Shown here one piece after another: positions 24,487 through 31,840 of a DNA stretch of 45,725 nucleotides. The notes beneath the pieces were generated by a model, which worked only from the letters and a program-made list of their open reading frames with translations, had not been told where the DNA came from and did no database searches. The stretch spans positions 1-45,725 of the forward strand of contig CAIRGJ010000050.1 in the NCBI GenBank assembly GCA_903878085.1, written 5' to 3'. The stretch is from an uncultured Hyphomicrobiales bacterium (GTDB taxonomy: Bacteria > Pseudomonadota > Alphaproteobacteria > Rhizobiales > Xanthobacteraceae). Every line of letters starts with the position of its first letter. The stretch's first letter is position 1. Made by a program: the position numbers and the translations under genes.

Positions 24487-25793
24487 TCGATCGTGCGACG
24501 TCGCCTGCGCATCGGTCAATCCGCCGTCATCTTTTAGCGGGCATTGTGGCTGTCGTTCTCCTGGCCGGCGGCGTTGGTGGATGGGCGGCCACAACGCATC
24601 TGGCAGGCGCCGTGATTGCACAGGGCCAGATGGTGGTCGATACCAACGATAAGAAGGTTCAGCACCCAACGGGCGGCATTGTCGGTGAGCTGCGCGTGCA
24701 CGAGGCATCCCGCGTCAAGGCAAACGACATTATCGTTCGCCTTGACGATACACAGACCCGCGCAAATCTCGCCATTGTGACCAAGGGCCTGGACGAACTG
24801 ATGGCCCGTCAAGCCAGGAACGAGGCGGAGCGCGATGGTGCGGATACGATCGTGTTTCCGGAGGCTATTCTGGCGCGTTTAGACGATCCGGACGTCGCCC
24901 ACGTGGTGAACGGGGAGCGCAGACTTTTCGATATCAAACGCGCGGCGCGCGCAGGCCAGAAGGCGCAGCTCCGGGAGAGAATTGCGCAACTCAAAGAAGA
25001 GATCCAGGGCACCGCGATGCAGCAAGAAGCCAGGATCCAGCAGATCGAATGGATCAAGAAGGAACTCGCTGGCGTCTACGAACTCTGGGAAAAAAAATTG
25101 GTTGCCTATCAACGCGTGACCGCGCTCGAACGGGATGCGGCGAGACTTGAAGGTGAGCGAGGGCAACTGATCGCTGCGATCGCGCAGTCGAAGGGCAAGA
25201 TTAGTGAACTCGAATTGCAGATCATCCAAATTGATCAAGACATGCGCGCTGAAGTTGGAAAGGATCTTGCCGAGATCCGAGGCAAGATGTCAGAGCTTGT
25301 CGAAAAGAAAGTATCAGCGGAAGATCAACTCAAGCGTGTCGACATAAGAGCGCCGCTCGATGGCGTTGTGCATCAGCTTAATGTGCACACTGTCGGAGGC
25401 GTTATCACCCAGGGCGAGCCGATCATGCTGATCGTGCCAGAGTCCGAAGCGCTGACTGTCGAAGCGAAGATACAACCGCAGGATATCGATCAGGTTAGCT
25501 TCGGCCAGAAGGCACTCCTGCGATTTTCTGCCTTCAATCAGCGAACCACTCCCGAACTGATCGGAACCGTCACCAGAATCTCTGCTGACGTGACGCAAGA
25601 TCAGAAGAGTGGTGCGTCTTTCTATACGGTTCGCGTTTCTGTGCCGGAGGATGAAATGGCGCGTCTCGAAGGCCTCAAGCTCATTGCCGGCATGCCGGTC
25701 GAAGCCTTTATCCAAACGGGCGAGCGCAATGTGATGTCCTATCTGATTAAGCCACTGTCAGACCAGATCATGCGGACATTCAGGGAAAAATAA
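24483..25793 (+). CDS. HlyD/PrtE-family membrane-fusion protein of type I secretion
   Basis: A 436-residue periplasmic adaptor. A short cytoplasmic start is followed by one membrane helix (about residues 16-38). A biotinyl/lipoyl-like half-motif (VVDTNDKKVQHPTGGIVGEL) comes next, then a long coiled coil (about residues 100-280, rich in Glu, Lys, Gln and Arg), the second lipoyl half (IRAPLDGVVHQLNVHTVGGV), and a beta-barrel domain. The C-terminus (MSYLIKPLSDQIMRTFREK) is the typical HlyD-type ending. The GTG start overlaps the stop of the ABC transporter gene (GTGA), showing coupled translation. It bridges the ABC exporter to an outer-membrane channel. No terminator is obvious before the tRNA gene that follows on the other strand. 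Confidence 0.92.
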   Translation: MIDRATSPAHRSIRRHLLAGIVAVVLLAGGVGGWAATTHLAGAVIAQGQMVVDTNDKKVQHPTGGIVGELRVHEASRVKANDIIVRLDDTQTRANLAIVTKGLDELMARQARNEAERDGADTIVFPEAILARLDDPDVAHVVNGERRLFDIKRAARAGQKAQLRERIAQLKEEIQGTAMQQEARIQQIEWIKKELAGVYELWEKKLVAYQRVTALERDAARLEGERGQLIAAIAQSKGKISELELQIIQIDQDMRAEVGKDLAEIRGKMSELVEKKVSAEDQLKRVDIRAPLDGVVHQLNVHTVGGVITQGEPIMLIVPESEALTVEAKIQPQDIDQVSFGQKALLRFSAFNQRTTPELIGTVTRISADVTQDQKSGASFYTVRVSVPEDEMARLEGLKLIAGMPVEAFIQTGERNVMSYLIKPLSDQIMRTFREK

Positions 25794-25876
25794 AGCCTCG
25801 CGAATTCGGCGACTTTTGTGCGAGTGCCTGACTGGCGCGTTGACCAAACCCGACCTCAATATCTTAGATATAGAAC

Positions 25877-25966
25877 TGGCGGAGAGGGAGGGATTCGAAC
25901 CCCCGATACGGTTGCCCGTATGCCGCATTTCGAGTGCGGTGCATTCAACCGCTCTGCCACCTCTCC
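25877..25966 (-). tRNA. tRNA-Ser (anticodon CGA)
   Basis: On the reverse strand the sequence folds as a class II tRNA. The acceptor arm is GGAGAGG with CCTCTCC, followed by discriminator G and an encoded CCA. The anticodon stem-loop is CGCACTCGAAATGCG with anticodon CGA, read as serine UCG. The long variable arm is ATACGGGCAACCGTAT, and the T arm is GGGGGTTCGAATCCCTC. The 3' end faces the accessory half of the window. It lies between the HlyD gene and the sensor kinase gene. Confidence 0.96.
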
Positions 25967-26096
25967 GGAGCCCGAAACGGGCCAAAAACGGCCCGCCCGG
26001 ACGGCGCTATGTAACCAAGCGGGACAAGACAGACAAGGCTTGCACACAGTATATTGCACCTATTGGCAAAAAACGGCCGCAAAGCATAACCCTCCG

Positions 26097-27644
26097 ATGC
26101 CCGTAAACCTGATATTCGACCACCTCCGCAAGGAACTGCCCGGGATCGGCATGACCATCGCCATGGTCGCCGGGCTCACGGTGATCGTTTATGCGCTGAT
26201 CGTGGAAACCGGGCTCGGCCACGGCTCCGTGGTCTATCTGCTCCCGGTGTTGGTGGCGGCCACGCGCTGGGGCCTCGTCTCGGCCATCGTCGCCGCGATC
26301 GGCGGCGTGCTGGCCTCGGCCTTTTTCTTTTACCCGCCACTCTACACCTTCCGGATCACCGACCCGCTGGAGGTGCTCAATCTCATTCTCTTCGTCGTCG
26401 TCGCGGTGATCGTGAGCCAGCTCGCGACCCGGCTGAAACGGCAATTGGAAATGGCGCGCCGGCGCGAGATCGATCTGCGCGATCTCTACGCCTTCTCGCG
26501 CCGGCTCGCTGTCGCCTTCGACGTGTCGGATATTCATGCCGCGATCGAAGACCATCTCGCAACCGTCATGCAGCGCAAGGTCGTGCTGTTTTCCGGCATC
26601 CGCGACGCCGCGACCGGCGGACGGCGCGCCGGCATCGCGGTGCCGCAGGAAGTGCTGACCGAAGCCGCCGAAGTCGCGGCCGGCCGACGCGACGCCACCG
26701 GCGCGGTCACGGCGGCGCCCAGCGGCGAGGCCTGGCTGGTGCGCGCGGTGTCGCCAAAGAATCCCGAATTTGGCGTCATCGCCATCGATCTCGGCGGCGA
26801 GACGCAGGACGCCTTCGACGACGTCCGTGTTCGTGTCGATGCCGTGCTGGCGGATGCCACCGCGACGCTCGAACGATTGGGCGTTGCCCACGCCATCAGC
26901 GAGGCGCGCATGCGCGCGCAGACCGACCAGTTGCGCGAGGCGCTGATCGGCTCGGTGTCGCATGAGCTGCGCACACCGTTGGCCTCGATCCTCGGCGCCG
27001 CCACCGTGCTGATGGCGGCGCCCGCGCTCGCCAAGGAAAAGAAACTCCAGGCTCTGGTGCTGGACGTCCGCAACGAAGCCGAACGTCTCAACAACGATAT
27101 TCAGAACCTGCTCGACGCCACCCGCATCAGCAGCGACGGCCTCAAGCCGCAGAACGAATGGGCCGACCCCGAGGACATCGTCAATTCGGCGATCGAGCGT
27201 TGCCGCCACCGCCTGACCGGCCGCCATGTCACCCTCAATCTGCCGCCCGATTTGCCGCTGGTGCATGTCGACCCGGTGCTGGTGCAGCAGGCGCTGGTGC
27301 AGATCTTCGACAACGCGGCGAAATACTCGCCGCCCGGTTCGCAGATCGCGGTGGCGGCGCGCGCCCGCGATGGCCGCATGATCCTGAGCGTCAGCGACCA
27401 GGGCAGCGGCCTGACGCCTGAGGAAGCCGCACAAATCTGGGACCGTTTCGTGCGCAATCCGCGCCATGCCGCCACCACCAGCGGTTCGGGGCTGGGGCTT
27501 TGGATTGCCAATGCCTTTATTGCGGCCAATGGTGGTAAGATGAACGCTGTCAGCGACGGGCCGGGTCTCGGCACCACGCTGACGATTGAGCTTCCGGTGA
27601 CGCAAGCCGCCGTCCCGCAAATGGAAAGCGACGCAGATGAGTGA
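26097..27644 (+). CDS. KdpD-like membrane sensor histidine kinase lacking the N-terminal KdpD domain
   Basis: A 515-residue kinase. Residues about 15-110 hold a four-helix DUF4118 membrane domain as in KdpD, ending in the SQLATRLKRQ linker. A GAF-like region follows (about 130-260), then HisKA with the phospho-acceptor in SVSHELRTPL (His289), and an HATPase domain with an N box (DNAAKYS), SDQGSGLTPEE and GSGLGLWIAN. The N-terminal USP/KdpD cytoplasmic domain of full KdpD (about 370 residues) is missing. The frame is open upstream across the tRNA antisense strand, but ATG 26097 is the first sensible start. It overlaps the response regulator gene by eight bases. No kdpFABC potassium-pump genes are in the window, so the signal and target are uncertain. 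Confidence 0.87.
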   Translation: MPVNLIFDHLRKELPGIGMTIAMVAGLTVIVYALIVETGLGHGSVVYLLPVLVAATRWGLVSAIVAAIGGVLASAFFFYPPLYTFRITDPLEVLNLILFVVVAVIVSQLATRLKRQLEMARRREIDLRDLYAFSRRLAVAFDVSDIHAAIEDHLATVMQRKVVLFSGIRDAATGGRRAGIAVPQEVLTEAAEVAAGRRDATGAVTAAPSGEAWLVRAVSPKNPEFGVIAIDLGGETQDAFDDVRVRVDAVLADATATLERLGVAHAISEARMRAQTDQLREALIGSVSHELRTPLASILGAATVLMAAPALAKEKKLQALVLDVRNEAERLNNDIQNLLDATRISSDGLKPQNEWADPEDIVNSAIERCRHRLTGRHVTLNLPPDLPLVHVDPVLVQQALVQIFDNAAKYSPPGSQIAVAARARDGRMILSVSDQGSGLTPEEAAQIWDRFVRNPRHAATTSGSGLGLWIANAFIAANGGKMNAVSDGPGLGTTLTIELPVTQAAVPQMESDADE

Positions 27645-28377
27645 GCCCTCCCCGATCGTGCTCGTCGTCGACGACGAGATTCAAATCCGCCGTTTCCTGC
27701 GCACCGGCTTCGAGCTCAACGGTTTCGTCGTGCATGAGGCCGGCTCCGGCGCCGAGGCGATCCGCTCGGCGACGCTGCGGCCGATCGATTTGGCGATCGT
27801 CGATCTCGGTCTGCCCGACATGGACGGCTCCGAGGTTGTCGAGCGTATCCGCTCCTGGTCGACGGTACCGATCATCGTGCTGTCGGTGCGCTCAAGCGAG
27901 CCTGAGAAAGTGCGCCTGCTCGAACTCGGCGCCGACGATTATGTGGTCAAGCCGTTCGGCATGGCCGAGTTGTTGGCGCGCGTACGCGTGGCGCTGCGCC
28001 GGCAGATGCGCGCGGCGAGCGGCGAGCCCACCGTCAAGGTCGGGCCGCTGACCATCGATCTCGCGGTCCGCGCCGTCACGCTCAACGACAAGCGTCTGAC
28101 GCTGACGCCGAAGGAATACCGGCTGTTGCAGGTGCTGGCGCAGCACGCCGGCAACGTGGTCACGCACCAGCATCTCTTGAAAGAAGTGTGGGGCACGATC
28201 CACGTCCACGATACCCATTACCTGCGCATCTTCGTGCGCAAACTGCGGCAGAAGATCGAACCGAATGCCGACTCGCCGAAAATTCTGGTGACCGAGTTGG
28301 GCGTCGGCTACCGCCTGGCGCATTCGGCGGAGGAGAACGGCTCCGCGACGCAAGCAACCGCGAAGGCGGAGTCTTAA
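27637..28377 (+). CDS. KdpE/OmpR-type response regulator
   Basis: A 246-residue two-component regulator. The receiver domain begins VLVVDDEIQIRRFL with the acidic pair, has the phospho-acceptor Asp56 in IVDLGLPDMDG, and the conserved Lys in VVKPFGMAELLARV. The C-terminal winged helix (about residues 130-230) has LTPKEYRLLQVLAQHAGNVV and HYLRIFVRKLRQKIE, both typical of the KdpE branch of the OmpR family. The start overlaps the kinase gene by eight bases, so the pair is co-translated. It should bind DNA as a dimer and control unknown targets; without the Kdp pump genes nearby, potassium control is only a guess. The gene ends just before a palindromic repeat that may act in transcript ending. 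Confidence 0.9.
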   Translation: MSEPSPIVLVVDDEIQIRRFLRTGFELNGFVVHEAGSGAEAIRSATLRPIDLAIVDLGLPDMDGSEVVERIRSWSTVPIIVLSVRSSEPEKVRLLELGADDYVVKPFGMAELLARVRVALRRQMRAASGEPTVKVGPLTIDLAVRAVTLNDKRLTLTPKEYRLLQVLAQHAGNVVTHQHLLKEVWGTIHVHDTHYLRIFVRKLRQKIEPNADSPKILVTELGVGYRLAHSAEENGSATQATAKAES

Positions 28378-28382
28378 TTCTT

Positions 28383-28431
28383 GCGCGTGATCTTGTCCGA
28401 AAACCGGTACCCACTTTTCGGGATCACGCGC
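28383..28431. repeat. Extragenic palindromic element, copy 1
   Basis: Outer arms GCGCGTGATC and GATCACGCGC (10 bp) enclose inner arms CCGAAAA and TTTTCGG (7 bp). A second, inverted copy lies at 29685-29733. The core resembles a palindromic repeat that is very common between genes in Bradyrhizobium, Rhodopseudomonas and other Hyphomicrobiales. Here it sits between the kdpE-like gene and the convergent DoxX gene. Confidence 0.85.
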
Positions 28432-28886
28432 TAGAACTCCCGCCCGATCTTGCGATCCAGCGAATAGGGCCCGCCGCCGCGCAGCGCGATCGCCAGCGAC
28501 ACCAGGCCCCACATCAAGACGTATTCGTAGCCGCGCCCGTTCCACGAAAAGCCGTGGCCCCAATAGGTGTGGAACGCCAGCACGCCCATTTCGATGGCGA
28601 CGGCGGCGGCGAAAAACCGGGTGGCCAGGCCGAGCGCGATGCAGACGCCGCCGACCAGTTCGACAAAGATCAGCAGCAGCGCCAGCGGAATGCCGCCGTC
28701 GATGCCGTCGCGCCCCAGTTGAACGGCCTGCGCCGCAGGTCCCCGCAGCACCTTGCCCCAGCCGTGCACGATCAGGTTCCAGGCGATGGCGCAGCGAACC
28801 AGCGGCCAGGCCAGCGGCACCAGGACGCCGTAAAGCGGTTCAAGAAACGGCAGCAGCGGGCGCGGCTCGCGCGTGGCGTCGGTCAT
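28431..28886 (-). CDS. DoxX-family membrane protein
   Basis: A 151-residue protein with four hydrophobic helices and the DoxX pattern: LVRCAIAWNLIVHGWGKVL in the first helix, IFVELVGGVCIALGLATRFF in the second, and a GRGYEY-containing loop before the last helix. The ATG at 28884-28886 (MTDATREPRPL) is chosen because the frame upstream reads through a repeat. DoxX proteins are small inner-membrane proteins linked to respiratory or redox stress functions in various bacteria; their reaction is not generally defined. It stands alone on the reverse strand, its stop next to the palindromic element that separates it from kdpE. Confidence 0.85.
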   Translation of the reverse strand: MTDATREPRPLLPFLEPLYGVLVPLAWPLVRCAIAWNLIVHGWGKVLRGPAAQAVQLGRDGIDGGIPLALLLIFVELVGGVCIALGLATRFFAAAVAIEMGVLAFHTYWGHGFSWNGRGYEYVLMWGLVSLAIALRGGGPYSLDRKIGREF

Positions 28887-28930
28887 GGCAGGGTCCCCGG
28901 GCAGACAATGGTTAATGCTAGCACGCGTTT

Positions 28931-28984
28931 CTCCCCTCCCCCACGAGCCCTTGCGAGCGCGGGGAGGGGTCGGGGGTGGGGGGC
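28931..28984. repeat. GC-rich extragenic repeat, copy 1
   Basis: CTCCCCTCCCCC, then a CGAGC...GCGAG core around CTT, then GGGGAGGGG followed by a G-rich tail. The C-rich and G-rich arms pair. Related copies are at 30790-30843 and 42047-42097, with a variant at 42116-42187. It lies upstream of the DoxX start and the rplU leader. Confidence 0.85.
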
Positions 28985-29002
28985 GAAAAATCGCGGCTTT
29001 TC

Positions 29003-29031
29003 TTGACAGATCGGCCAATTGCCCTCCATAA
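29003..29031 (+). promoter_or_regulatory. Candidate promoter upstream of rplU
   Basis: A perfect TTGACA (29003-29008) and CCATAA (29026-29031) are 17 bases apart, the expected spacing for a housekeeping alphaproteobacterial promoter. Transcription would begin near 29038, at the foot of the hairpin described next, so both calls cannot be fully right as drawn: either the transcript begins inside the hairpin, or the promoter is elsewhere upstream. Confidence 0.45.
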
Positions 29032-29036
29032 CCCTG

Positions 29037-29069
29037 GCATTGCGGGCCCTCGGGTCCGCATGCTTTTTT
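29037..29069 (+). terminator. Intrinsic terminator or attenuator in the rplU leader
   Basis: A stem of about 11 bp (29037-29048 with 29053-29063, one bulged T and one G-T pair, loop CTCG) is followed immediately by six T residues. This is the textbook form of a rho-independent terminator on the forward strand. It is about 100 bases before the rplU start. It may end read-through from the kdpDE side or attenuate rplU-rpmA. Confidence 0.6.
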
Positions 29070-29167
29070 GATGGCTATTAAGCCCTTCAAAACACAAGCA
29101 AAAACCCGACTGAAAGAAGCTGGCCCGGAATAGTCCGAGGCCGGAAACGAACACTGAGGAAAAAACG

Positions 29168-29638
29168 ATGTTCGCAGTCATTAAAGCCGGCGGTAAGCAG
29201 TACCGCGTCGCGGCTGAAGATGTCATCCGGATCGACCGCGTCGAGGCCGAACCGGGCAATGTTATTGAGTTCGGCGAAGTTCTGCTGCTGGGTGGCGACA
29301 CCCCGCAGATCGGCGTCCCGACCGTGTTGGGCGCCATGGTGGCCGGAGAGGTGCTCCAGCACACCCGTGGCGACAAGGTCATCGCCTTCAAGAAGCGCCG
29401 GCGCAAGAATTCGCGCCGCAAGCGCGGATTCCGGCACGAATTTTCGGTGATCCGCATCACCGAGATTCTGACTGGTGGCGCCAAGCCGTCGCAGACACCC
29501 CCGGCCCGGCCCAAGCGCGAGCCCAAGCCGAAGGTCGAAGCCGAGGCCACGGAAGCCAAGCCGGTCGCGGCGAAGGTCAAAAAGCCCGCACAAAAGGCGC
29601 CGCCCCGTAAAAAGGCCGCCGCCAAGGGCAAAAAGTAG
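29168..29638 (+). CDS. rplU: 50S ribosomal protein L21
   Basis: A 156-residue protein. The first ~103 residues are canonical L21: MFAVIKAGGKQYRV start, GDTPQIGVPTV, and the RNA-binding basic segment KKRRRKNSRRKRGFRHEFS. The last ~50 residues are an Ala/Lys/Pro-rich extension (KKPAQKAPPRKKAAAKGKK) absent from E. coli L21 but common in this order. L21 binds 23S rRNA and is part of the large subunit. GAGG stands about 12 bases before the ATG. It is followed by rpmA after 125 bases, the usual pairing; unusually, the spacer holds a palindromic repeat. Confidence 0.97.
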   Translation: MFAVIKAGGKQYRVAAEDVIRIDRVEAEPGNVIEFGEVLLLGGDTPQIGVPTVLGAMVAGEVLQHTRGDKVIAFKKRRRKNSRRKRGFRHEFSVIRITEILTGGAKPSQTPPARPKREPKPKVEAEATEAKPVAAKVKKPAQKAPPRKKAAAKGKK

Positions 29639-29684
29639 CAAGAAAAAGTGAGATGATTCCTTCACGGAATCGGTGTATGTAACC

Positions 29685-29733
29685 GCGTATGATCCCGAAA
29701 AGTGGGAACCGGTTTTCGGATAAGATCATGCGC
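29685..29733. repeat. Extragenic palindromic element, copy 2 (inverted relative to copy 1)
   Basis: Reads as the reverse complement of the element at 28383-28431 with few changes: outer arms GCGTATGATC and GATCATGCGC (one mismatch), inner arms CCGAAAA and TTTTCGG. It lies within the rplU-rpmA spacer, about 30 bases before the rpmA start. Confidence 0.85.
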
Positions 29734-29763
29734 AAGCATGAAGTAATTTGAGAGAGCAGTTCG

Positions 29764-30033
29764 ATGGCACATAAAAAAGCAGGCGGATCTTCACGCAACG
29801 GCCGCGACTCCGCGGGCCGTCGTCTTGGCTTGAAGAAGTCGGGCGGCCAGGCCGCTATTGCCGGCAACATCCTCGTCCGTCAGCGCGGTACCACCTGGCA
29901 TGCTGGCCGTAACGTCGGCATGGGCACGGACCACACCTTGTTCGCACTGACCGACGGCAAAGTTCAGTTCGCTACTAAAGCTAAAGGCCGCACCTACGTC
30001 TCCATCGTACCGATGGTGGCAGCGGCCGAGTAA
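29764..30033 (+). CDS. rpmA: 50S ribosomal protein L27
   Basis: An 89-residue protein, the normal L27 length. It begins [20 protein letters not shown], has [20 protein letters not shown] and the conserved [17 protein letters not shown]. The flexible N-terminus of L27 reaches the peptidyl-transferase centre. There is no N-terminal extension needing proteolytic removal, unlike the L27 of Firmicutes. GAGAG lies before the ATG. The gene follows rplU and is followed by a hairpin and a GNAT gene; obgE, which often follows in other bacteria, is 6.7 kb further on. Confidence 0.97.
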   Translation: MAHKKAGGSSRNGRDSAGRRLGLKKSGGQAAIAGNILVRQRGTTWHAGRNVGMGTDHTLFALTDGKVQFATKAKGRTYVSIVPMVAAAE

Positions 30034-30035
30034 AA

Positions 30036-30060
30036 GGTAGACCAAAAATCGAGGTCTGCC
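30036..30060 (+). terminator. Weak hairpin after rpmA
   Basis: GGTAGACC and GGTCTGCC form an 8-bp stem (one wobble pair) around a 9-base loop, starting three bases after the rpmA stop. No T-run follows, so it may protect the 3' end rather than terminate. Confidence 0.3.
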
Positions 30061-30174
30061 GGTCATTCAGTCAAACCGGCGGGGCTCATGGGCTTCGAGA
30101 GGGGGAGACGGGTGACCGGCTCCCCCTCTTCGCATTTCAGAACTCATTCCGAGTTCTCAATTGGAGCCCGTGCC

Positions 30175-30771
30175 ATGACCCTGCTGGAAGAAATACCAGG
30201 CGAAATCTTTCGAGAGGCGAGTATCCCCGTCCTCGAGACCAAGCGGCTGGCACTGCGCGCGCCGCGTCTTGAGGACGCTAAAACGGTGGCAGCGCTCGTC
30301 AACGACCGCCGCATCGCCGAGAACGTCGCGCGCATTCCGCATCCGTACAAAAAGGCGGATGCCGAGAGTTTTATTGCCGGCGCCAACAAGCCCGGCAGCG
30401 AAGCGGTGTTCCTGATCACTTTGCACGACGAAACCATCATCGGCGCCTGCGGGCTGACGATGCAGGACAAACTGCAAGAGCAGGTGCCGGAGCTCGGCTA
30501 CTGGCTGGGCGTCAAGTATTGGGGCAAAGGCTACGCCACCGAGGCGCTGCACGCCGTGATCGACTACGCCTTCACCGATCTCGGTTACCCGGCACTGACC
30601 GCAGCGGCGCGCGTCACCAACCCGTTGTCGCGCCGCGTGCTGGAGAAATGCGGTTTCCAGTGGACCGGTGTCGGCCTGTGCCGCATCCGCGCCATCAACT
30701 CGTCGGCGCCGATCGACCGCTTCCGGCTCGAGCGCGGCATCTGGTCGGCGATCAAGACCTGGGGCCGATGA
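30175..30771 (+). CDS. GNAT-family N-acetyltransferase (RimJ/RimL type)
   Basis: A 198-residue acetyltransferase. The N-terminal half has ETKRLALRAPRLEDAKTVAA, typical of the RimJ/RimL branch; the acetyl-CoA loop is in ELGYWLGVKYWGKGYATEAL (the Q/R-x-x-G-x-G/A motif appears as KYWGKGYAT); ARVTNPLSRRVLEKCGF is the C-terminal block. The frame is open upstream to 30088, but ATG 30175 has GGAG 10 bases upstream and starts near the expected N-terminus. It follows rplU-rpmA, as it commonly does in Hyphomicrobiales. The substrate is probably a protein N-terminus or small molecule; the sequence does not tell. Confidence 0.9.
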   Translation: MTLLEEIPGEIFREASIPVLETKRLALRAPRLEDAKTVAALVNDRRIAENVARIPHPYKKADAESFIAGANKPGSEAVFLITLHDETIIGACGLTMQDKLQEQVPELGYWLGVKYWGKGYATEALHAVIDYAFTDLGYPALTAAARVTNPLSRRVLEKCGFQWTGVGLCRIRAINSSAPIDRFRLERGIWSAIKTWGR

Positions 30772-30789
30772 AGAAGGTGTCGTGACACT

Positions 30790-30843
30790 TCTCCCCTCCC
30801 CCGCGAGCACTTGCGAGTGCGGGGAGGGATCGGGGGTGGGGGC
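30790..30843. repeat. GC-rich extragenic repeat, copy 2
   Basis: Nearly identical to the copy at 28931-28984: CTCCCCTCCCCCGCGAGCAC, TTGCGAGTGC, GGGGAGGG and a G-rich tail. It fills the gap between the ends of the convergent GNAT and EamA genes. Confidence 0.88.
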
Positions 30844-30846
30844 GCA

Positions 30847-31746
30847 TCACGGCAAATCTTCCGCCGCCACCGTCTTCGCCACGGCCTGCTCGTGGACGAA
30901 AATGTAAATGCCCGCGGCAATGATGATGCCGGCGCCGGTCAGCATCCCCGCGCTCGGAATATCGTTGAAGAAAATATAGCCCAAGATGATCGCCCAGAAG
31001 ATCGTCGAGTATTGATACGGCACCACCTTCGACGCCGGCGCCAACTTAAGCGCGCGATTGATGCAGGTATGCGCGATCATCGCGGTGACGCCGAGCAACA
31101 CCAGCAGCGCGCCGTCGCGCCAGTCCAGCGCCACCCAGGTGAAAGGCGCGGCGATCGCGCCGAACAGCAAAGCCCCCACGGTTTGCGTCGTCACCAACAC
31201 AATGTCCGAGGTGCCGCGCACCAGCCGCGTGCACACCATCAAAATCGAAAACGAGAAACTGCCGGCGATCGCCACCCAGGCCGCGGGCGTCAGCGATTGC
31301 GCCGACGGATTGAGCGCGATCATGACACCGGCGAATCCCGCGACCACCGCGATCCACTGCCGCCAGCCGACACGCTCGCCAAGCAGCAGCGGCGACACCG
31401 CCGTCACATAAATCGGGCCGGCGAGATAGAACGTCATGACGTCGGCGAGCGGCATCGACGCCAAGGCCCAGTAGAAGCACGCCACCTCGAAGGTCGCGAA
31501 CACCGGCCGCAAGACCTGTAGCAAAGGCCGCGGCGCCGTCGCGAAAGCGCCCCAGCCCTCGCGCCTGATGAACGGCGCCAGGAACAGCAGCCCGGCGGCG
31601 CTGCGCACCAGCAGCAATTGCCCGACCGAATAGGTCGCGATCAGCCATTTCCCCAAGGCGTCGTTGAGCGCGAAGAAAAAGATGCCGAACAGCATCAAGC
31701 CGATGCCGGCAATGACGCGATCCTGCGTGGTGCCCGATGAAATCAT
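30847..31746 (-). CDS. EamA/DMT-family transporter
   Basis: A 299-residue membrane protein with ten predicted helices in two EamA repeats (about residues 10-140 and 155-290). Typical segments are GIFFFALNDALGKWL in helix 1 and the second-repeat end GAGIIIAAGIYIFVHEQ. The second EamA repeat contains APASKVVPYQYSTIFWAIIL, typical of the drug/metabolite transporter superfamily (RhaT/YdcZ-like exporters of amino acids or other metabolites). ATG 31744-31746 is preferred; the frame extends upstream without coding character. It is divergent from the cupin gene (94-base spacer with both promoters). The substrate is unknown. Confidence 0.88.
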   Translation of the reverse strand: MISSGTTQDRVIAGIGLMLFGIFFFALNDALGKWLIATYSVGQLLLVRSAAGLLFLAPFIRREGWGAFATAPRPLLQVLRPVFATFEVACFYWALASMPLADVMTFYLAGPIYVTAVSPLLLGERVGWRQWIAVVAGFAGVMIALNPSAQSLTPAAWVAIAGSFSFSILMVCTRLVRGTSDIVLVTTQTVGALLFGAIAAPFTWVALDWRDGALLVLLGVTAMIAHTCINRALKLAPASKVVPYQYSTIFWAIILGYIFFNDIPSAGMLTGAGIIIAAGIYIFVHEQAVAKTVAAEDLP

Positions 31747-31840
31747 GCCGGCGCAGGGTATATACCAAGCCGCTGGCGTCCGGCAGCGAGTTCGGCGAAA
31801 ATAGCGCAAAGACGCAGCAGTCGTCTGCCAGGAGGACGCC

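Noticed and set aside
26007-27620. A 537-codon reverse-strand open frame across the sensor kinase gene.
   Set aside because: It is antisense to a gene with complete HisKA and HATPase motifs; its peptide is His/Arg-rich and low in normal domain features, as expected for a high-GC shadow.
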